The position numbers were made by a program, and so were the translations under genes. A DNA stretch of 64,000 bases from Caballeronia sp. SEWSISQ10-4 2 (GTDB lineage: Bacteria; Pseudomonadota; Gammaproteobacteria; Burkholderiales; Burkholderiaceae), in assembly GCF_030464885.1 (NCBI RefSeq), contig NZ_JALPRJ010000005.1:124001-188000 (forward strand), in the 5' to 3' direction. The notes beneath the pieces are model-generated. The model had not been told where the DNA came from. It did no database searches and saw only the letters and a program-made list of their open reading frames with translations. This document shows, piece after piece, positions 35,902 to 43,241 of this stretch (its first letter is position 1; every line of letters begins with the position of its first letter).

Positions 35902-37011
35902 TCATCCGACTCGTACCCGTCGACCTGTCTGATCAGACTGCTCGATCGCGGATAGAACCTTGTGAAGCACGAGCGCGTCATCAAAAGTGGGAGCCGCGTG
36001 GGTTCCGAGGCGTAGATCGCCAGCCATTAACCGGTATATTCCTGCCACGTTTCGGGCAGCTACGGCATCCTCAAGACCGAAGTAGTACGTTTTCGGTATC
36101 TCAAGCTCGATGTAGCCGTCCTGGCCTTTACGACCCGCTTCCACGCGCAGCGGCGAGATGTTCGCCACAGGAGCCTGTTCGATCGCTGCGGTGATGCGCA
36201 GATCCCCTTCGGTTCCATTGATCTCCCATAGCAACTTGGTTCCGCGCGGCAAACCACCACGAAGCTGCAAAGACAGGGGCGCGCCGGACTGAAGCACTGC
36301 GCTAATCATCACATGATCGGGCGTCTTCATCGGGATGCTCTCTCCCGTTTCGACGATGCTCACGGTTTGCCGACGCCGCGACAATACGGCATCAATCTCG
36401 CGGATAGGCCCCAGTACATTTTGCACCGCCGCAATGGCATGTCCACCAATGACCGAAAGCAGGGTCGCGCCGTTTTTGGAGTCCATGGCATAAGCGTCAC
36501 CGCGCGATATGTGTTCGCCCCAGCTGACCCCGGCACTGACATATGTCGATGACAACACGTCTCCGATGTACCCCTCGGCAACGAGCTTGCGAATGAATTC
36601 CACTTCCGGCGACGCTATCGCTTGAGTTCCAATAACGGCTAGCGCCTTCGTTTCATTCGCGAGCCGAGCGAGCTCGGTGGCTTCGGCAAGTCCATTTCCA
36701 AGCGGCCATTCACAGTAGACATTTTTTCCAGCCGCAAGCGCCGCCGCGACCACTTCCCTATGGTATGGGACCTTTACCGTTACAACCACGACATCAATGT
36801 CTGGAGAAGCGACGAGTTCCGCCACGTTCTCGAAAGCGCGCGGAATGTCAAAAGCGGCGGCGGCGGCCTGCGCACTCGCCACACTGGTGTTTGCCACACC
36901 GGCGATTTCAAACACATCCGACAGGGCGCGCAGTGCTGGAATATGAGCAGTAGTGGCCCAACCGCGCTCGGCGCTCAGACCGACGATCCCCACACGAAAA
37001 CGTTTTTCCAT
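35902..37011 (-). CDS. Gfo/Idh/MocA-family protein of the Gal80-like type (EWP instead of EKP)
   Basis: A 369-residue protein with an N-terminal Rossmann fold (VGIVGLSAERGW, residues 7-18) and a C-terminal alpha/beta dimerisation domain. Dehydrogenases of this family use a Lys in an EKP motif for catalysis; here the place reads CEWPLG (Glu101-Trp-Pro), as in the Gal80 regulators and some related proteins. It may therefore bind NAD(P) and a sugar-like ligand without normal dehydrogenase chemistry, or use another residue. Fifth-from-last member of the minus-strand operon; 65 bases downstream of the NTF2-like gene. Confidence 0.82.
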   Translation of the reverse strand: MEKRFRVGIVGLSAERGWATTAHIPALRALSDVFEIAGVANTSVASAQAAAAAFDIPRAFENVAELVASPDIDVVVVTVKVPYHREVVAAALAAGKNVYCEWPLGNGLAEATELARLANETKALAVIGTQAIASPEVEFIRKLVAEGYIGDVLSSTYVSAGVSWGEHISRGDAYAMDSKNGATLLSVIGGHAIAAVQNVLGPIREIDAVLSRRRQTVSIVETGESIPMKTPDHVMISAVLQSGAPLSLQLRGGLPRGTKLLWEINGTEGDLRITAAIEQAPVANISPLRVEAGRKGQDGYIELEIPKTYYFGLEDAVAARNVAGIYRLMAGDLRLGTHAAPTFDDALVLHKVLSAIEQSDQTGRRVRVG

Positions 37012-37076
37012 TGCTTCCTCAAAACCATAAAGTAACTTTCATTCAGATAGGCAGAGTCGAGCTGACCGTCAGGACT

Positions 37077-37586
37077 TCAGACGAACCCGTACTTGTACGA
37101 CGGATCATCCTTATCGCGCCGCCCAACGTTGGAGTTATCAAGTGGCGCCAGGTCGGCGGGGACTGGGTCCGAACGCTGGGAATCAAGCACCACAACCCGG
37201 TCGGCGATACGCCACTCACCATTTCGCCGGTCCATCCGGTCGACGTACCGGACGTTCACGACCCAGTCCATGGGGGGCTTGTCGCCGTCAGGCTTAGTTC
37301 GGTGGAATGCCTGCGCATAGTGCTCCGCGTACGCCACATCGCCATGGACCTCCACGTACTGGTTGCCGGTAAAGTGTTGTGTGCATTCAAAGGCAGGCAA
37401 CAACTCCGCAGCCCATTCAATGAACCCTTCCACTCCGCCGTTATAAGCCCCGTGACGATCAATCGCATCCGGGTGATAACACGAGCGCACGAGATCCCAG
37501 TCCATCCGGTCAATACCCCGGCAGTAACGGATATGAACTCGCTTGATCTCTGCCTCGTCGAGAAACTGTTGAAGTCGCGATTCCAA
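37077..37586 (-). CDS. NTF2/SnoaL_4-like protein, TTG start
   Basis: A 169-residue NTF2-fold protein of the SnoaL_4 group (AEIKRVHIRYCRGIDRMDWDL, then SCYHPDAIDRHG; FTGNQYVEVHGDVAYAEHYAQAFHR). Members include ring-hydroxylating-dioxygenase-like small subunits, dehydratases and isomerases; Tyr, Asp and His in the cone may form an active site. The start is TTG 37586, fixed by AAAGGAG six bases upstream; no better ATG exists. The start codon lies directly after hairpin leader copy 2. Member of the minus-strand catabolic operon. Confidence 0.78.
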   Translation of the reverse strand: MESRLQQFLDEAEIKRVHIRYCRGIDRMDWDLVRSCYHPDAIDRHGAYNGGVEGFIEWAAELLPAFECTQHFTGNQYVEVHGDVAYAEHYAQAFHRTKPDGDKPPMDWVVNVRYVDRMDRRNGEWRIADRVVVLDSQRSDPVPADLAPLDNSNVGRRDKDDPSYKYGFV

Positions 37587-37602
37587 GTTAGTCTCCTTTG
37601 TC

Positions 37603-37638
37603 GATCGGAGTTAGCGCTTTAGCGCCTACTCCGATCCC
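37603..37638 (-). promoter_or_regulatory. Hairpin leader element, copy 2 (upstream of NTF2-like gene)
   Basis: On the minus strand: GGGATCGGAGTAGGCGC, TAAA, GCGCTAACTCCGATC, followed by GACAAAGGAG and the TTG start 16 bases on. Outer stem GATCGGAGT/ACTCCGATC is perfect. The ribosome binding site lies just 3' of the hairpin, a place where folding could affect translation or mRNA stability. Confidence 0.72.
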
Positions 37639-37711
37639 ATGCAACAGAGTTGCTAGATGTTTCTTGAGAATCCACGCCGCGCGCCACCTTCAAGGCACAC
37701 AAGCGCCAGAG

Positions 37712-38755
37712 TCACTTGCTCACGCTCGGATGCGGTCCGTATTCGCCTGTTTCCATCAACTGCGAGGCCGCAATCGCCTTGGGCGTCCAGCGAAGCGTCG
37801 CACGCGTTTCCAGCAACCACGCCTGATAGGTCTCGGGAACGTTCTCAGAAGGTCCGTGGTGAATGACACCCTTTGGCACCCAGGTCAAAGTGCCAGGCTC
37901 CGAGCACCCTCCCCAGACACCAGGTCCTCGCACATAACAGATCACCTCATCAAAGTCCGCATTGATATGAATGGGTGGTCGACTCGAGATGCGCGAACTG
38001 AGGTTGAACATCAGCACGTCTCCCGTGCTGGACGACAGGAACTGACTCGGCGGCCCTCCATCGGGCAAATAGGTGAGAACCTGAATATTGTTCAGATTCA
38101 GCTTCCACACGGGAACCGACTCCGACAGTTGCAGACCTAGGGAGAGCGGGTCGTGCGGCATTGTGAACACCGTATTCTCACCGTCGGAGGTCTTCAATAT
38201 CAGTTTCGTCGGTCCGCCCACGGGAGTCTCGGGATCAACCTTGGCATACCCGACGTCCCGCGCAACGTTGACCATTCCTGTAGGCGCCGGAGGCGAAAGT
38301 TTCAAGGCCGACGGACTCTCGACGATGATGCTGCGCATGGCGTCGCCGGTCGGTGCGTATCGATACGCTATCGCACGTGGGATACAGACAAAGTCACCTT
38401 CCTCGGCCGTAAGACAACCAACGTCGGTTTCGAATTTGACATTTCCCGACTGAATGAAATGAATTTCGTCTGCTTCGACATTTCGGACCACATACGGCAT
38501 TGGCTTGCGGCGACCGGACACAAGCAACTTAACACCCAGCCTGGAGGTAGCCACCGTTGTCGGAAGAGCTTGCGCATCGTCCTGATCGTCAGGGATCAGT
38601 CGATCAAGGACTGCCCGTCGCGGCGCATGCGGACCTTCCACAGAAAGGTAGTCTGGCGCGTATGTCGATCGGGTAACGACAGAAATTGCGCCCATGAACC
38701 CATCTCGAGTCCACAGTTGCACAGGAGGCTCTCCGCCATTTGTCTGATCACTCAT
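37712..38755 (-). CDS. Homogentisate-1,2-dioxygenase-like double cupin protein
   Basis: A 347-residue cytoplasmic cupin. The first cupin reads RNVEADEIHFIQSGNVKFET ... GDFVCIPRAIAYRY, the HgmA pattern. The second has the probable iron ligands His and Glu in HINADFDEVICYVRG and His in PKGVIHHG, matching the HgmA C-terminal active site. True HgmA proteins are about 430 residues and sit with fahA/maiA; this one is shorter and has different neighbours (BKACE, NTF2-like), so a different ring-cleaving or ring-opening substrate is likely. It lies 193 bases downstream of the BKACE gene in the same direction. Confidence 0.72.
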   Translation of the reverse strand: MSDQTNGGEPPVQLWTRDGFMGAISVVTRSTYAPDYLSVEGPHAPRRAVLDRLIPDDQDDAQALPTTVATSRLGVKLLVSGRRKPMPYVVRNVEADEIHFIQSGNVKFETDVGCLTAEEGDFVCIPRAIAYRYAPTGDAMRSIIVESPSALKLSPPAPTGMVNVARDVGYAKVDPETPVGGPTKLILKTSDGENTVFTMPHDPLSLGLQLSESVPVWKLNLNNIQVLTYLPDGGPPSQFLSSSTGDVLMFNLSSRISSRPPIHINADFDEVICYVRGPGVWGGCSEPGTLTWVPKGVIHHGPSENVPETYQAWLLETRATLRWTPKAIAASQLMETGEYGPHPSVSK

Positions 38756-38948
38756 TTGTCAATCTCCTTCATTGTCAAACACACACAACAGGCGTGCCTC
38801 CCCGGAGCGTCTACGCATGCGTTGTCGCCGAACTGGAGGCACTGCTCACCCTGCCTACAAACGAGTCTAGTCCTCCCCTGCGAGCCATCTTCTGCAAAAG
38901 CCAGACGAACAGCAGCGTGTGCAAGTGGCGGCACCCACTTAGGTGTTG

Positions 38949-39893
38949 TTAGCGGGTCGGCTTTCCAACCAGCGCCCGATACTCATTCGCGGTTGCCGGA
39001 GTGCGTCCGAGCAAGCCGGCGATGTCACGCGCCATATTGAACATTTCAAGGTTGTCCTTGAGCTTCTCGTCGCTGTTCGGGTACTTCCAGGGCGTGTCTT
39101 CCGTACCGATCCGGATGTGTAACCCCATCATCGTGGCAAGCGTCGTCATGTATAGACTTGCGCGCCCCGCCGCACAAACACTGATTACGGAGGTTGGGTC
39201 GATCTGGCGAATCTGGTCGACCATCAGGAACATGTGACGGGTCATGTCCTGAGCATTGCTGACCCAGGTGCCCGAAACCAGGGTGCGGCCAACGTTGAAC
39301 GGCAACCCGTACAGAAGCAACCAGTTGTACGGTTTCTTGAGAATGCCTGTATCAATGAGCTTTCGCTTCGCAAGTTCGATCTCTCCGGAGCTATGGATGG
39401 CGAGTTCCGGCTTGACACCAGCGGCCTCAAGCGCCTCAATTGCCGGCACCATGAAGGCTTCCGGGTGACCTGGAGCGCACGGCGCTACCTCAGTCAATCC
39501 CGCACGCGCTGGACTCATGCACATATCGAAGGTCGTTCCGTGGAGCACATTCAGGTTCGGGACAAAGTCGTTGCCAAAGCGCGCCTTGAGCGGCTCCAGA
39601 ACAGCAGAATAGGCTTCTACCGGCGGAATGTCCCGGTCGAGCCGTCGACCCTGTGCGTCGGTCATCCATGAAAAGTCGATGTGAACGCCACATGCACCGG
39701 CCTCGATCACGCTGGACGCTGCGTCCACGTATTCCTCAAATGACGTGCTCGTTTCAAAGCGCCCAGACACAGCCGCGTTGATCGCGATCTTTTCTGAAAC
39801 GTCCCATTTGGGCTGCAGTTCGGGTCCAGCAAGGAACTGATACTCCTCCATTTCGCGCTTGGCGGCTTCCCAAAGTGGCAGTTTTTCGATCAT
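38949..39893 (-). CDS. BKACE-family (3-keto acid cleavage, DUF849) enzyme with HxD metal motif
   Basis: A 314-residue TIM-barrel protein of the beta-keto acid cleavage enzyme family, which splits a 3-keto acid with acetyl-CoA into acetoacetate and a CoA thioester, or does related aldol-type cleavages. Family hallmarks are the C-terminal region GLHIRIGTEDTPW and the final GRTPATANEYRALVG. In well-studied members the Zn site is His-x-His plus Glu; here the first part is VHIDFSW (His71, Asp73), so the second His is replaced by Asp. The N-terminus is about 30 residues longer than usual. ATG 39893 has GAGGAT seven bases upstream. First gene of the operon driven by the promoter module at 40306-40334. 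Confidence 0.78.
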   Translation of the reverse strand: MIEKLPLWEAAKREMEEYQFLAGPELQPKWDVSEKIAINAAVSGRFETSTSFEEYVDAASSVIEAGACGVHIDFSWMTDAQGRRLDRDIPPVEAYSAVLEPLKARFGNDFVPNLNVLHGTTFDMCMSPARAGLTEVAPCAPGHPEAFMVPAIEALEAAGVKPELAIHSSGEIELAKRKLIDTGILKKPYNWLLLYGLPFNVGRTLVSGTWVSNAQDMTRHMFLMVDQIRQIDPTSVISVCAAGRASLYMTTLATMMGLHIRIGTEDTPWKYPNSDEKLKDNLEMFNMARDIAGLLGRTPATANEYRALVGKPTR

Positions 39894-40274
39894 GATAATC
39901 CTCGACGTAGGTAGTGAAGTAAGGGTTCGAACTGTTCCGAACCAACGGGCAACAGACAGGCAATAAGCATCCCGACAGGGTTGGTACCTCATGGAGCAGT
40001 TGTGCATCGCTGACGATTCGATTTGTTATTCGACGCGTGGGCGAGCGCAACACCGATCCGCGCCCGTCACGCTGGAACCGTGCGGCAGACATGGCAGGCA
40101 GTGGCCTGTCGCGGCCATTGCTTGGCGTTGTCACTTGCACACTATTTTCAGCACCATCCATTGGTTAGTATTCCTACTAAAATACAAAACGACGCAGATG
40201 CTGCCCCCAGCCTAGGATCATAGTCATAACACGCGACAGGTCTACCGTTCCCGCAAGCAGATCATTTGTGTTAC

Positions 40275-40334
40275 GATGATTCTAAGCAACATCGCTTTAT
40301 ATCGAATGATGTGTCTTGGAATGAATAAAGTCAA
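40275..40334 (-). promoter_or_regulatory. Regulon promoter module A (drives the BKACE operon)
   Basis: On the minus strand: -35 TTGACT (40334-40329), 17-bp spacer, -10 CATCAT (40311-40306), directly followed by TCGATATAAA. A 37-bp dyad (GATGATTC at 40275-40282; GAATGATG at 40304-40311) spans the -10 and start region. A second palindrome, TAGGGAATTCCCTA (40341-40354), sits six bases upstream of the -35. The DNA from 39894 to 40274 is a leader of about 400 bases without a recognisable gene. The same module occurs at four other places in the window. Confidence 0.75.
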
Positions 40335-40443
40335 GTGCAGTAGGGAATTCCCTAGGAGAAACGCTTTGACTGCGCCCCTTGTTTGGTCGCCCCGGCGACC
40401 CGGCTAACCGCCGAGTCGCATCTACTTGTCGAGGAATGAGCGA

Positions 40444-40986
40444 ATGGCTAAGCCCTACTCCACCGCAATCGATACGACCCTGGATACCATCGAGCCGTGT
40501 TGCGGCTCAGCGGGAAAGGAAGCGCCCGAGATCTTCGACGATCGGGGCAGAACAGTTCCGTGGATGACCCGAACCTTGAATCGGCTCTATGACGTACAAG
40601 CGCAGAGGATCCTCGACCGGGAAAAAGTATCCATCGCGCATTGGTACTACCTGCGGGTGCTGGCTCAACGCGGCGAACTGAATCAACTGGAACTCAGCAA
40701 GCGTGTTGGCATCGCCTCGACAACCGCTGTGCCCGCTTTGGACAGCATGGAAAAGCGCGGTCTATTGAAGAGGACTCGCGATCCGAAGGACCGGCGCAAG
40801 TACTACGTTAGCCTCACTGACGATGGCAAACGTCTGGTGGATAAGATGATGCCGGAGATCATCCGCATGATCTCCGGCTCTTTCGATGGCGTGGACCCTG
40901 ACGAGATGCTCATCTTCTGGAAGGTCTTGCATCAGATCGCGCAAAACCTCTCAGAGAAGTCCAGCGAAGACTCGGTCGTCGATTAG
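40444..40986 (+). CDS. MarR-family transcriptional regulator 1
   Basis: A 180-residue MarR protein with the winged helix WYYLRVLAQRGELNQLELSK followed by RVGIASTTAVPALDSMEKRG and the wing RDPKDRRKYYVSL. A variable N-terminal tail of about 40 residues leads to FDDRGRTVPWM, which is nearly identical in the paralogue at 54038-54583. ATG 40444 is preferred because GAGGA lies eight bases upstream; a TTG 18 bases earlier would put that ribosome binding site inside the coding region. It diverges from the BKACE operon, with promoter module A between them, so it is the best candidate for the regulon repressor. Confidence 0.88.
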   Translation: MAKPYSTAIDTTLDTIEPCCGSAGKEAPEIFDDRGRTVPWMTRTLNRLYDVQAQRILDREKVSIAHWYYLRVLAQRGELNQLELSKRVGIASTTAVPALDSMEKRGLLKRTRDPKDRRKYYVSLTDDGKRLVDKMMPEIIRMISGSFDGVDPDEMLIFWKVLHQIAQNLSEKSSEDSVVD

Positions 40987-41108
40987 CAGGCTAACGTCTG
41001 TGCTGGACGCACATATAACAAAACGGCCGAGGCTTCCTACCGATACAGGCGGGAAAGACTCAGCCGCAGATCATGCGCTTTTCGAAAATGGCGCCTTAAC
41101 GCCCAATA

Positions 41109-41393
41109 CTACAGACCGCTTGCTGTGCCAGAACGAGACGCTCCGTCAGCCGCACCGCCGTATCCCGAAACGGCGGCTTGGGCTGTGGCGTTCTGTGCCG
41201 CGACCTTTGCTTCAGCGGCCTGGATGTTTTCGGGGTAGTGAACATAGTCGCGCGGGTCGTAACCGGCTTTCTCGACTTGCGCCAGTTCCGCATGCACCTG
41301 CGCGCGACTCAGCGGCTGACTGGACTGTGCGAACGACGCAGCGGGTGCTGCAATAAGGCCCGCAATAAGGACCATCCTAGTAAATGACTTCAT
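41109..41393 (-). CDS. DUF4148 secreted protein
   Basis: A 94-residue protein with signal peptide (MKSFTRMVLIAGLIAAPAASFAQ) and the DUF4148 core (LSRAQVHAELAQVEKAGYDP). This family is abundant in Burkholderia and relatives; its function is unknown. ATG 41393 begins the signal peptide. It sits alone between MarR1 and the ABC transporter, on the opposite strand to both. Confidence 0.85.
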   Translation of the reverse strand: MKSFTRMVLIAGLIAAPAASFAQSSQPLSRAQVHAELAQVEKAGYDPRDYVHYPENIQAAEAKVAAQNATAQAAVSGYGGAADGASRSGTASGL

Positions 41394-42001
41394 GATGACG
41401 TACCTCAACGATTGTCGTTAGTGGCGCTACAAAGGAGCTTCTCCGCCACGGTTGAATGAAGTCTAAAGGACACAAATCACTAGGGTAAGTACTAGTTTTT
41501 CCAACTCTCCGTTGCAGGTGCGTCAACAATTGGCCAACACGGGTTCGACCGCGTCTCTTGCAGAATGTGGTCGCCCGAGAAGACCGTTCCTTGTGACGTG
41601 CTAGCCGCCGTTTGCTCCGATTCAGCAAGGCGCTTGATAAACCTTGCAGACGCATTCCTGCCAAGACTCAAGCAGGAACGGTTCAACTGCGCTTTTCGCC
41701 TCCCTCACGGCTGTCCCCAACACGGCGCTCCTTCTCATCGCTAGGGAGATTCCCTAGGATTCTTGACTTTGGTCGTCCCGAAACACATTATTCGATATAA
41801 ATCTATCTGTAATAGCATGATTTTATGTCAACTTAATTGTGGACATACGGATCGAAGCGATCTTACCCATCCCGTATACGACGAGTTCGAATGACCTGAT
41901 TGGACCATTTAAATAACTAAGGAATACGTAATTAATACAGCAATCGTTATCCGTCTCAACCAACATTTAATCCAAATTCATCACCCAATTCGAGGATCGT
42001 C
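41394..42001. other. 600-base intergenic region with promoter module B
   Basis: No gene is supported here. The only clear features are the promoter module at 41763-41822 and the palindrome CTAGGGAGATTCCCTAG (41741-41757) next to its -35. The part nearest the transporter gene (41822-42001) is AT-rich leader. Confidence 0.6.
41763..41822 (+). promoter_or_regulatory. Regulon promoter module B (drives the ABC transporter)
   Basis: -35 TTGACT (41763-41768), 17-bp spacer, -10 CATTAT (41786-41791), then TCGATATAAA; dyad CATTATTC (41786-41793) and GCATGATT (41815-41822) with 21 bases between. Transcription would start near 41798, about 200 bases before the binding-protein gene. Confidence 0.78.
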
Positions 42002-43225
42002 ATGTTCGATAAGTTCCGAGTCTGGCAAGCTGCAGCGTCAAGAATGCAGACCCAGTTTGTTGTGAAAGACGGGTTGCTTACCAAGCAAGACGGCTCCAAA
42101 GACCTCATTGTCGTGCCGGCTGGCGGAATCCGCCCGCGCAAGAAAGTGCTCAAGGATTTTCTTCGCACGATCGGCCTGCTTGTTTCGGCAGGTCTTATCT
42201 GCACTGCGGCACATGCGGCAGAAGACTCCCTCACGAACCGCCAAGGCGACATCACCCCGCTCTGCGGTACCAAGCCGATGATTGTTGGCGTGTCCGACGG
42301 ATACGGTGGCAATACCTGGCGCAAGACAGGCCTTGCCGAGGTCAAAGATGAGCTAAGCCGCTGCAAGAACGTCAAGCGGGTCATCTACAGCAATGCCAAC
42401 GGTGACCCGCAGAAGGCGAACTCGGACATCAACAGCATGGTCGCGCAAGGGATCAACGTCCTTGTCATGCTCCCGGATTTCGGTGCCGTGCAACTCCCGG
42501 CCATGCGAGCGGCCATGAAAGCTGGCGTGGCGGTTGTACCGTATTCGGCGCAGATATCGGGAGTCGCTGGACGCGACTATGTCGTCAACGTCGTTGGGGA
42601 CACAAAGCAGATCGGTGTTCTTTGGGCTGATTGGCTCGGAACAACCCTCAAAAAAGGCAACGTAGTGTTCCTGGGCGGCTCGCCTGGTGCCGCCGGGTCG
42701 CAGAATTTCATGGACGGCCTGAGGGGCGGTCTCAAGAAGTACCCGGACCTGAAGCTGTTAAACGAACAGTTCGTTGTTACAAACTGGAGCCCGGTGGACG
42801 CGCAAAAGGCCACGGCGGGCCTCATTGCGCAGTACCCGCAGATTAACGCCATTGTTACTGACTACGGAGTGACTGCACTCGCAGCAGCGAAAGCGTTCGA
42901 ACAGGCACATCTTCCGGTACCGGCCATCGTAACGATCGCAAGCGACAACGAGCTGAACTGTCATTACCTGTCGGCCAAGAAGTCTGGAACCGCCTTTCAA
43001 TACTACACGCTTGACGGCACGACGACATACGTGCGCTTTGCAGTGCGACATGGGGTAGCGGCCTATCAGGGCATGAAAGACAACGAGTCGCCCGCAGTCC
43101 TTCCTTCCGGATACGCCGACAGCGCCAAGGGCCTCGATCCCAAGTGCGACCCGGCCGCGCCGCCTGATGCCGACCTTTCCTCAGCGCTCCCTCCAGAAAA
43201 ACTCAAGGCCGTGTTTGAGCAGTAA
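42002..43225 (+). CDS. Sugar-type ABC transporter substrate-binding protein (RbsB family) with long N-terminus
   Basis: A 407-residue type-1 periplasmic-binding protein of the ribose/galactose branch (PMIVGVSDGYGGNTWRKTG; GINVLVMLPDFGAVQLPAM; IVTIASDNELNC). The signal peptide core (FLRTIGLLVSAGLICTAAHA) starts only at about residue 53. The first 48 residues are a basic extension without known homology. ATG 42002 has GAGGATC seven bases upstream, so it may be genuine; GTG 42146 would give a normal signal peptide but has a weak ribosome binding site. Seventeen bases separate it from the ATPase-permease gene. Confidence 0.83.
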   Translation: MFDKFRVWQAAASRMQTQFVVKDGLLTKQDGSKDLIVVPAGGIRPRKKVLKDFLRTIGLLVSAGLICTAAHAAEDSLTNRQGDITPLCGTKPMIVGVSDGYGGNTWRKTGLAEVKDELSRCKNVKRVIYSNANGDPQKANSDINSMVAQGINVLVMLPDFGAVQLPAMRAAMKAGVAVVPYSAQISGVAGRDYVVNVVGDTKQIGVLWADWLGTTLKKGNVVFLGGSPGAAGSQNFMDGLRGGLKKYPDLKLLNEQFVVTNWSPVDAQKATAGLIAQYPQINAIVTDYGVTALAAAKAFEQAHLPVPAIVTIASDNELNCHYLSAKKSGTAFQYYTLDGTTTYVRFAVRHGVAAYQGMKDNESPAVLPSGYADSAKGLDPKCDPAAPPDADLSSALPPEKLKAVFEQ

Positions 43226-43241
43226 TAGCTCGGGATAAATC

